From assembly GCF_027596085.1 (NCBI RefSeq), contig NC_072471.1, positions 13,191,310 through 13,255,309 on the forward strand: 64,000 bases of DNA, written 5' to 3'. Source of the DNA: Anoplopoma fimbria (Eukaryota > Chordata > Actinopteri > Perciformes > Anoplopomatidae). The notes under the pieces are model-generated. The model did not search any database. It was not told where the DNA came from and saw only the letters and a list, made by a program, of their open reading frames with translations. Both the position numbers and the translations under genes were made by a program. This document shows positions 11,895 through 21,042 of the stretch, piece after piece (the stretch's first letter is position 1; each line of letters opens with the position of its first letter).

Positions 11895-14800
11895 TCAAAG
11901 CTCCCTGTGTACACTTGTGGTCGCCTCGGTCGTTTCTGACTCCTCTTCTTTTTCTGATGAGAATTGAAGCATGAATAAATAATAATAATACATAATCTAA
12001 AAATGTTTAAGGTCTAATATATTCCCTTTTAATATTGATAATATTACTGTGAAGCTTGCCAGGAATGGAACAAAGCAAAATGTCATTATGGTTGGATTGT
12101 GACAATGCGTATATATTTTTTAAATGATACAGTTTACTTTAAATTAGTTTCATAGACTGTTGCATCACTAAACTTTTTAGTTGACAACTTTCTGATCAAA
12201 TGACATAAAAAACGGCTACATGCTAAATCAAACAACATATGACACCAGTCCTTAAACCAACTCTAATCCTCACCTGGCTGTAGCGTTTGGACACACTCGT
12301 CATCTTGTTTCTCATAACCACTCGAGCAGATGCACACATGGCTGCCTTTGGTGTTGACACACTGCTCGTGTTCCTTGGTGCATACCGGCTCTGGCTGGGA
12401 ACACTCGTCAATATCTGTAAAACACAACACAACGAAAAGCTGAAACACCGACCTGATTGATACAAAGTTCTCTTCTGATGACGTCACTCTGAGACAGAAA
12501 GCTTTCATCTAGGTGGCGGCCAATACAAGAGCTGGTTGAATTCTCTAACTGCTCAGGAAAGGTGCTCTGATGCCTTCTTTTCTTATGTCCTTTAGCATAG
12601 GGTACATTGGACCATCCATTATGAAAGAAAGGAGATAATATCGTCCCAGAATTCCTTGCAGTGCAACATTTAAAGAGACCAACAGACCCAGGACTATAAC
12701 ATCCGCCGATGCATAATTACACAGGCTATTTAAAATGCATCACACTTTTCCTAAGTCCTTGTGAATTCTCCTTCACATCTTTTCTTGACTTTAGGATGTT
12801 CTCCATCAAGGTCAAGAGAAAGTGTTTAGGAGAAGACATGGCATAGATTTGTTTTACTATTTGACTGCAGTCAATGTAATTAAAAACAAAAAAGACTCAG
12901 TGTCAGTAATAGGAAAGGCAGAGATACCTTCCTCTGACCACATGTACTGTAAAATAACCACCTGGATACAGTAAGAAGAAATAAGAAGTCTGGTGATATT
13001 CTATCACCATTATAGGTCTTATTTCACTTAGCCACAGGGCTACATTTTCTACCAAAGATAACCGTTGCACTGGGTCACACATGTTTCTCCATTAGGTTGA
13101 AACCGGGCAATGTAGTTTATTTTGGTATGATCGCATATATACCATCCTGGTGCCATAAATCCTCAGTAGCAAATATAAATCAATCAGTCCGCAGCTGAAA
13201 ATAGTCCCCCCCCCATAAAGGGCTATTTAATATTGTTTGAGTATTATTGGCTTAAACTACAATGCCCCGCTTCTAAGAAATGTTCATCTTCATCATAAAC
13301 AAATAAGCATTGTTGATTTTAGTCTCTCCTCCGTATTTCATCTACTGTTTAGGACTGTGCATTCCCCAGTTAAATTATTATGGAATGTTGTAATAGTATA
13401 GCAATTTAAAGTGCGTCTGTTTTTGAAATACTCCTCACACATTATTCTAGAACTGATATACAGCCTAGGGGAGTGAAACCCTTCAAATAGTGAATTATTT
13501 ACATTATACCTGTGCAGGTGTCCTCTGTGTCTTGGTACCCGCTGGCACAAGCCTGGCACTTATCAGGACCGGCCCCAGTGCAGCCAGAGCACACCTTGTC
13601 ACAAGCTGCGAAGGACAAATTGAAAGTGATTTTATGTAAGATAGCAGAAATACACATTACACTAGCTATATTTCATTATGCAGTAACTATCGTTGGGTCA
13701 AAAATCTTTCAGGCCAAAATGTGCAGAACAGAGAATGTATTTACCTGAGCAGGAGTAGGAGCCTTCCGTGTTAAGGCAGTATTGATCTTCATCACACGGA
13801 GAAGGATCTGTGGAGCACTCGTTTACATCTGTAACACATGAGATGGGCTGCAGTGAGGTGGACAGTGGTGTACACATGGCAATCATTTCCCCCTGTTTTT
13901 CTTGTATACTAGAAAGTTTTACTGCTCCTCATACCAACACAAGCTTCCTGGTCATCTTCCTCCCAGCCGTCTTTGCACTCATCACAGTCCTGATTGGTCG
14001 CTCCAGTGCAAGTTTTGCAGGAAGAGTGGCATTCTGTAAGAAAACAGATTTACACTACTCACTCTTTTCCTTCGTGTGTATATGAAGTGATAGCATCAAA
14101 GAAAAAAAAAAAAAAGCTTGGGGTGCAACAGCAGCTGCTTGCTCACTTGATCTGTGTTGAAAAGTGTACCTGTGCACAGAGAGAAGGTGTCGTTCCTCAC
14201 TTCGTTGAAGTAGCCTTTGATGCAGTCGAGGCAGAACTCCCCTTCGTAGCCGTGGTCACAGCTGCACTCTCCGTTGCCTCCGCGGGTCCCGTCGCCATCA
14301 CACTGTCCATTTCCATGACACGGTCTGTCAGAGCCGCCCACACAGGCTTCAAGAAATAAAATCAGATAAAAAAAAATATTAACATTTAACCTCTTTTTGC
14401 ATCAGGGCCTTGTGTTTATTTGTTTAATGCATTACTCTTGTAATTGATCTATTCTGTCCTAGGGTCTATTAAAGGATTTTCCTCACCATTGCAGTCTGGT
14501 CCAAATGTTCCCTTTGGACAGCAAACTTTGATGGTTTCAATGCAGAACCACTTATGCAGATCAGGATGTTTTGTTTTCCTGTATTGCAACAGGAAACAAA
14601 CCAATAAGTGATGACATTTGACAAAAAAACAAAACAATCTTTAAAACGTACACAAATAACTCAGTGTGCCTAATCAGGCTGGCAGGGCACCAATTTCTCT
14701 TTTATTTTACACAAGCTGTGTTACGTCCTAGTGTTGTGACATTGACAGTTGAAATCAACCCACTTGCCCATGATGGCTGATCATGCTGCCGTTACACTCT

Positions 14801-15620
14801 GACAATATTTGCATTAGGCAACACCCACCTCTTGAACCACCAAGTCTCAAAATGGTCTTCGTGCTCCTCTAACATGCGGTTGCACTCGAAGCTGCTGCTG
14901 TCACACAGCCCCTCCACGATCTCCATCAGACGGATCTCGCTGTGAAGGACGCAACAATTTGAATTGTTAGAAGTTGAACAAAGTAGGCCTTTCCAGAGTG
15001 GCAAATGAACACTCTTTGTCTGACAAATGCTGCGGTTTGCCTATGCTACCAGCCACTTGGGCACACAGCTATATATTCAAATGCATATAGCTTATCTACA
15101 ACTTTGATAAGATTCTTGTGCCAGGTACAGCAGCCAGCGGCTCTGGTGCAAAGCAAACGCAGCTGTGATGACCGGTTCCTGTGGCAGGGTGACCCGGACA
15201 GGACAGGATGAACTGTCTCACCTCGTCTCATATCTAGACAGTTTTCTCTCCTCCCAGGCTGTGTTGCCACCGCCAAAGTTCTGATTTGCTGTTCTGTCAA
15301 AGCCCTGAAACACAAAAATAGTGTCACTATTTGTACAGAAGAAACAGAGAAGAATGTGAATTAAGTTTATTTCAGTCATTTGGCATTATTTAAGATAGCA
15401 GGGAACATTCACAACATCAGAGAAAGATAATGACAAGCAAACAAATCAAAGGAGAGGCTTAGTATTGTTCTCTTACCTTGTTGAAGTTATCAGTGATTTT
15501 CTGACAGGTAGTACAGGCGCTTTTTAAATCCCTCTTTGCGTCGGTGACTTGAAAAAGTAAAACAACAGTTACACAGGACAATAGCCGCAGTAGCCGCAGC
15601 TGTGGACCGGTGGACAGCAT
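11895..15620 (-). CDS. creld2: Cysteine-rich with EGF-like domains protein 2
   Basis: Ten coding exons on the minus strand: 15620-15477, 15304-15222, 14939-14829, 14578-14487, 14346-14170, 14033-13935, 13828-13745, 13605-13510, 12414-12274 and 11953-11895. All introns are GT-AG and phases match, giving 361 residues (human about 353). Visible order: signal peptide (about 1-28); CxxC (CTTC, 36-39); the WE region with GGGNTAWEE around residue 65; a Cys-rich segment; an EGF-like unit (CHGNGQC...CSCDHGYEG, about 153-183); furin-like Cys repeats in exons 6 and 8; and two calcium-binding EGF units starting DVNEC and DIDEC. The C-terminus is HREL, an ER-retrieval-like tetrapeptide (human ends REDL). 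Family knowledge: an ER-resident, stress-induced protein with a proposed chaperone or disulfide role. It is head-to-head with alg12. A CRELD1 identity is unlikely because there are no C-terminal membrane segments. Confidence 0.95.
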
Positions 15621-15858
15621 CTCAGAAGATCAATGGGGACACAGTTTCATATCAGGACACACGTTTAAGCCACTCGCAAGCAAGCTTTGGACTAATATTA
15701 AAGCGCTGCAATGTTCGAAAACATCTAAATGAGCTGTTGCTAACATTAAGTATAAAATAGCGTTGTCTATGCAAAACGCTACAAAATAGTATTTACATGC
15801 CGGTTGTGGGAAAAAAACGATGCGGCTTTAGACTTCCGCGTCAGCCTCTTGATCGAAT

Positions 15859-15877
15859 TGTGGCTTGCGCTGATTGG
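15859..15877 (-). promoter_or_regulatory. ERSE-like element (CCAAT-N9-CCACA)
   Basis: On the minus strand the sequence reads CCAAT, nine bases, CCACA. Only the last base differs from the ER stress element CCAAT-N9-CCACG (NF-Y plus ATF6 site). It points towards CRELD2. Confidence 0.6.
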
Positions 15878-15906
15878 CTGAGATTACCTGTCAAACAAAT
15901 GCACAG

Positions 15907-15925
15907 CCAATCACAAGCCGCCACG
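15907..15925 (+). promoter_or_regulatory. Perfect ER stress response element (ERSE)
   Basis: CCAAT (15907-15911), nine bases (CACAAGCCG), then CCACG (15921-15925): an exact match to the ERSE consensus bound by NF-Y and ATF6 during the unfolded-protein response. It lies 287 bp upstream of the CRELD2 ATG and 238 bp upstream of the ALG12 ATG. CRELD2 is an established ER-stress target, so function is likely. Confidence 0.85.
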
Positions 15926-16135
15926 CAAGGGACCAATCGCTCATTCCCTTCTGATATCTTCTCCCCCATGTGGGACATTTGGGACTTTAAGTTGTAGTTT
16001 GTAAAATAATTTAATTCTTCCGGTTGGGTGACGTTTTAGAGGAAATTTCCAAACAATTTCATAACCAGAATTTTTTTTTATTTTTATTTTTTAGCGATAT
16101 GACAACAATGTTGTTTAGTTCGCTTCCTGTCTTGC

Positions 16136-16143
16136 CCGGAAGT
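16136..16143 (+). promoter_or_regulatory. ETS/GABP-type site before ALG12
   Basis: CCGGAAGT lies 20 bp upstream of the ALG12 ATG, in the typical place for an ETS-driven TATA-less housekeeping promoter. A TTCCGG on the opposite strand sits about 115 bp further up. Confidence 0.45.
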
Positions 16144-16162
16144 GATTCAAAATCCAGCTATC

Positions 16163-19100
16163 ATGGCTGAAAAGAGGAATGTTTTAGGGCTGCCACTGCT
16201 GCTTTTATTAATAACTGTGGCTCTTTTGCATTTAATAATTTGTCCGTTCACTAAAGTTGAGGAAAGCTTTAATTTACAAGCGACACACGACATTCTTTAT
16301 CACAGACTTAACTTTGACAAGGTAAGTTAAGCAGGTCTGCTAAATGACTGTAATGTAATGTAATGTAATGTGTAATCTAAGGATGCTGCTACTAGATGTG
16401 CTAACAGGCTAACTTTGCACAAATCACACAGTTGGCACAGTTTGTATGTAGTTTAGAGCTCCACAGTTGTGTCACTTGTTTGAATGTAAAAACCCTGACA
16501 GTCACCAAAAGGGTGCATTGAATTGATTTCTAATAAATTCACACTTAATGCATACAAAGCCATGAGTAAGATGAACAAAATATATAAGACTGTTTGTAGC
16601 TTGTACTGTTTACAGAGGCATTTTGTAGTCAATGAAATGAATGCTGGATTAGCCCTCCTATGAACTAATTTAACTAATCAGTAATCATACTGTTTTAAAG
16701 AAAGTATGCATTATCAGTGGCATATTAACAAAAAAGTTTCATAATTGCAACAATGTGGTCAATTTCATTTTTGGATAGCCCCAAATCATCTACTTTAGTG
16801 GTTTTACAAGATCATTAATATTAAATCATACATTCATACTACATTGCAGTATGCACTGTTACATTATACAATATATAATATTCGTTTTCTTTAACATGTA
16901 GAAATGAATTATCTACACAATATTATTAAATTGAAATACAGTTGACAAAACAATTCCTGCTCCAGATCCATTTAGTAACTGTTTTAGAGCTTTCATTAAT
17001 GATAATCTGCATCAGAATGCAGAGATAAAATTTTTTTTTTGAAATGTTAACATCTACAGTCACCCTTTGCTGATGAAGACCATGTGATAAGATTGAGAGC
17101 TCCAGATCAGCTGTGTTAAGGTCAGGTTGTATTGATGTTGTTGAGACCAGAGCCCTTGTTGTTTTTCAGTATGACCATCATGAGTTCCCTGGTGTGGTGC
17201 CGCGAACTTTCCTCGGCCCCCTGTTTCTCTCCGTGCTCTGCTCCCCTGTTGTGTTTCTGTCCTCCCTGCTGGATGTACCAAAATTCTTCACCCAGCTGAC
17301 AGGTCAAATTTCTAATATCTCACTAAACTTAACTTTCCAGTCCACTGATGTGCTTTTGAACAGTTCAAACAAATAAATTCTCTTGATGTGTTGTCTGCAG
17401 TCCGAGCTTCCCTGGGAGTGTGTGTTGTGGGTGCACTGTGGCACATGCAGAAGGAGGTGAGGAGGCAGTTTGGCTCCACAGTAGCGGGGCTCTTCTGTCT
17501 GACGTGTGCTTCACAGTTTCACCTCATGTTCTACAGCACCAGGACTCTCCCTAATGTCTTTGCACTGCCAATAGGTAAGATACATGGGTCATAATCACCA
17601 TAAACCGGATTATTTTTCTGTTTTCCTAAATAAGTGAATTTTTCATCTCAGTTCTGCTAGCGTTACATCTTGGATGGCTCAGAAATACGGCCGGTTCATC
17701 AGCCTCTCTGCTTTGGTCATCATCGTGTTCCGGTCAGAGCTCTGCATCTTCCTCGGTCTCATGTTACTGATGTCACTGTTGAGCAGGAGGCTGGGACTGC
17801 TGCAGCTGCTTTACTATGCTGTTCCTGCTGGGATCGTGTCCCTGGGTGAGTAGTAAATGGTACAGTATATGAATAGTACATACCCACTCAATAATACATT
17901 TCCCCTGCTGTTCAAACAGGATTTGATTTTCTGTGTTGTTGTTTTTTTTACAGCTCTGACAGTGGCCATTGACACCATCTTTTGGAGGAAATTGTTGTGG
18001 CCTGAAGGTCAGGTTTTGTGGTACAACACTATTCTCAACAAAAGTTCCAACTGGGGAATATCCTTTTGTGTACTCGAGTACACCCATTCATGTGCATTTA
18101 CTTTAACATTTTGTGAATTTACTGCCACTGAAAATCATCAAGTGATTGAGCTCCACCTCGCAGTTCTCCTTGACTCTCGTCTCCCCAGTAAACCTCTCCC
18201 TTTCTGTGGTACTTCTACTCTGCCGTGCCCCGCGCTCTGGGCTGCACGCTGCTCTTCCTCCCCCTCGGTCTACTTGACAGGCGGATGAGGCTGCTGCTGC
18301 TGCCCACCGTGGGCTTCATCCTCATCTACTCGCTGCTGCCACACAAGGAGCTGCGCTTCATCATATACACTTTCCCTGTGCTCAGCTTAGTGGCTGCCCG
18401 AGGCTGTTCTTTCATGTGAGTGAAAACATATTACCCCAATGATTGCATTCAAAAACACAGGATAGGAATAATCAGATACTCCAGTTGCTTAATAAACCAT
18501 CAGCATTAATTTAAGAAAATGGACTTGGTAAAGTGGCAGCTGCACAACCAGCAGCAACGTGCTGGGTATTAGACTGGGCTGGTCGATGTTGAGCAGCTAT
18601 TTTCCAGATATTGATCAGTGCAATCACATATTTTGTCAACAGTGTAATAGTGTGAAAGATGAGACGCTGCACAAGCTATTGCTCACTCTCTCTCTCTTTT
18701 GTGCTTCAGTTTGTGCAACTACCAGAAATCCTGGATGTATAAACTGGGCTCTGCGGTTGTGGTTGGCCAGCTTTTAACCAATGCAGCGTACAGCGGTATT
18801 AGTCTCTATGTTTCCCACCACAACTACCCAGGGGGCCGAGGAATGCAGGAGCTACACAGGCTGTTGCCAGTCACAGCAGGTTGGTATCACTTTTAACACA
18901 TATTTTATTTTTGCAAGGAGCTTCTACAACACTATTAATTGACACCTTTAAGAGGAGCAGATAACTCAAAAGTTATCATTTGTGCATGTAGTATACAAGT
19001 TATGGGGTTATTCTTAAATTGCCTTTTAGTTTTTTTTTTTTTTCGTTGTGCGAGTTTCTCAACTAAACATGATTTATTGATGTGCACATGTATGCAAACC

Positions 19101-19739
19101 ATTTTAGTATTTGTTTACTTAATGGATACCCTTTAGCTGATAACAATCAGCTAATTAACTAAAAAAATCACTATGATAAGCGTGAATATATTGTGTATTA
19201 AGACAAAAATAGTTTCCTCTTTTTTTACTTTATTAGTAATCATACATAAGACTGTATACTAACATCAATTATTGAATTCATGCTTCTCACATTGTCACAC
19301 TGTGCCTTTGTCCTCTCAGATGTCTTTGTTCATATTGACACCTACACTGCTGAAACTGGAGTATCTCGCTTCTTAGAGCAGAACAGAAACTGGAGGTAAG
19401 TTCATTTTCATTTTGAACAAGAAAATCTGTTCAAAAAGAATGTACCCAATATTATTTCGTATTGCAATCATTTGTTTTCTTTCTTTTAAAAATAGATATG
19501 ACAAACGTGAGGACCTGAGTCCAAAGAATCCTGACATGAAAATGTACACACACCTACTGATGGAGGCTAATGTCACCAAGATACAACTGCTCCAGGACAC
19601 CCATCAGCCTCTGGCCTTCATCGAAGGCTACAGCAACATTGCCTTTAACATATTTCACTTCCCGCCTGTTAGTGTGCGATTAGAAAGAAAATCTGTGCTC
19701 ATGGAGAGAAAGACTGCAACCGGACATCGAAGAGATTAA
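16163..19739 (+). CDS. alg12: Dolichyl-P-Man:Man7GlcNAc2-PP-dolichol alpha-1,6-mannosyltransferase (frameshift in exon 4)
   Basis: Nine coding exons: 16163-16321, 17170-17302, 17401-17574, 17652-17845, 17954-18057, 18192-18415, 18710-18879, 19320-19395 and 19496-19739. They total 1478 nt, which is one short of 493 codons; human ALG12 has 488 residues. Multi-pass ER membrane GT-C enzyme (GT22) that adds the eighth mannose of the N-glycan precursor in the ER lumen. Visible marks: first hydrophobic segment (about 10-28), the family motif KVEESFN (31-37), PRTFLGP, TRTLPNV, and HKELRF (about 306-311), also typical of GT22. Exon 4 lacks one base after 17664: the expected protein runs in one frame before it and another after it, and the read-through frame stops at 17768-17770. 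Intron 2 has a weak donor (GTCAAA). Intron 5 is U12-type. Identity is certain; whether the frameshift is real is not. Confidence 0.93.
16335..16376 (-). repeat. Relic of the TTACA-tailed teleost repeat in ALG12 intron 1
   Basis: Reads gtctgctaaatgactg followed by (TAATG)n. Its reverse complement is the tail and first words (ttacattacagtcatttagcagac) of the repeat found complete at 61.3 kb. Only the extreme end of the element is kept. Confidence 0.65.
17660..17668 (+). other. Apparent 1-nt deletion in ALG12 exon 4
   Basis: The frame entering exon 4 reads VLLA and then needs one more base after GCG-TT (17660-17664) to continue with [15 protein letters not shown]. With one codon here the length between LLA and RFI equals that of human ALG12. 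No alternative splice site near 17574 or 17652 repairs it. It could be an assembly error or a real null allele. Confidence 0.75.
18058..18191 (+). other. U12-type intron of ALG12 (AT-AA or AT-AC ends)
   Basis: Exon 5 ends with TGGGGA and is followed directly by ATATCCTTTT, the U12-type donor consensus. There is no usable GT donor there. A U12 branch-site word, TCCTTGAC, lies at 18167-18174 with its A at 18173. Frame-correct continuation into exon 6 ([10 protein letters not shown], matching human TSPLLWYFYS) requires the exon to begin at 18192, so the intron would end AA. The usual AC end two bases later breaks the frame, and an AG end at 18188 brings in an in-frame TAA. Confidence 0.8.
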
Positions 19740-20169
19740 CTTTAGTTTGAGGTTTTTCTAAGTGACCAAAAAATAAGACCAAAGGTGAACAAAATGAGTG
19801 TCCTTAAAGGATATAATGGTGTAAAAACACACAGGTCTATCATGCGTCACATTCCACTACAGATGGACTGCTGACATGTGTTACCAATGTAGATAAATGA
19901 AAGCATTGAACTGTCAGACATCTTTTCTGATGTTAAAAATGGTTCTATTCTCATGCTGCATTGTGTTTCTCATGAAAAGCAAGGAAATAATTTGAATGTT
20001 TTCTTGCAGATATGGAAACTATTATGTAGATATCTTTTGTATTGTTTACATCAGGCTGTTATTTGCATATTTTGTAGATATATTTTATAGATGAATACAG
20101 CTGTAACTGAGTGGATGAAACTTATATTTGATCCATGGTACAATAAATCATAGCTCTAATTGCTAACCA

Positions 20170-20175
20170 AATAAA
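20170..20175 (+). terminator. Candidate poly(A) signal of ALG12
   Basis: AATAAA 431 bp after the stop codon; a second AATAAA lies at 20152-20157. Confidence 0.6.
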
Positions 20176-20204
20176 AACCTGTGCAATATTGCATAAGGAA
20201 AACC

Positions 20205-20210
20205 TTTATT
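20205..20210 (-). terminator. Candidate poly(A) signal of ZBED4
   Basis: TTTATT on the plus strand gives AATAAA on the minus strand, implying a ZBED4 3' UTR of about 0.85 kb. Cleavage 10-30 nt beyond would fall at about 20180-20195, on top of the ALG12 3' end. Confidence 0.5.
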
Positions 20211-21042
20211 TAAAAATGACCACAAAATTTGCATGGTTCCAGTCTCAATGCTAAAACATTTATCAAATTAGGTTCAGAAGTCATTAATATAAAAATGTAC
20301 AGTACATTGTTTTAACTCAATAATAAAACCCATAATTTAATCCCCTGGACATAAACTTAAATTGTGCTTAAGAAACAAATTGTATATTCCAAACAAACTG
20401 CTTATTCTGAAAATACAGCAATATTATACATGATCTTATTAAAAAACATTTCAGCAAGTAAAAAAAAAAAAAAAAAAAAGATCCATTTCTAAATGACAGT
20501 ACCATGAGCCACAATTTCACAATGAAAATTAAATAACATTAACTTAAAACATCTTTCAGTCACAGCATTTATTTTTGGGCCATGTTTTCATTCAGAAAAC
20601 AACTCTGCATCCACCTTAATACACAATAATCAAAAAAGCATCCTGACGTGATCTGTGTAATTTAACAAAAATATTTACAGCATTTTGACCTGAAGTAGTT
20701 TTGGATAAGGCACAAGGAGAGAGTAGACACAAAACAAAACAAAACAAAAAAAAACAATTTACAAGCAAACACATTATCACCAACCCCTACAGCTAGAAAA
20801 ACCCTCCCTCCCTGATACACTTTTGTCTGAGACTTTTCATCACAACAGCTCCAAAGTGTTTAACAGTAGTACACAGAATAAAATAAAACCTCCAAATCTG
20901 GCCTTTGCAGTGAGAATCAATCAGTGTATAAATCGATATTTTACATTTTTATTTTTTTTCTCCCCCCAACAGAAAAACCCCATTTCACAGCTATGCAACT
21001 TGGTCCTTGATAAAGGGGTTTCAAGTTAATGCTCAACAGAAA

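Larger units (their letters stand above)
15621..16162. promoter_or_regulatory. Bidirectional CRELD2/ALG12 promoter
   Basis: Only 542 bp separate the two start codons, which face away from each other. The interval holds three CCAAT/ATTGG boxes between 15873 and 15937, one perfect ERSE and one near-perfect ERSE, ETS-type TTCCGG words near 15828 and 16020, CCGGAAGT at 16136-16143, and a CRE-like TGACGT near 16029. No canonical TATA box is placed for either gene. Shared use by both genes is inferred from the geometry. Confidence 0.8.
19740..21042. other. Convergent 3' UTRs of ALG12 and ZBED4
   Basis: ALG12 runs right to about 20.19 kb and ZBED4 runs left to about 20.19 kb. The sequence is AT-rich and has a 20-bp A run at 20460-20479. 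No other gene is seen. Confidence 0.65.

Noticed and set aside
18188..18191. AG acceptor at 18187-18188 for ALG12 exon 6
   Set aside because: The exon would start with an in-frame TAA, and the donor is not GT, so a U2-type intron does not fit.
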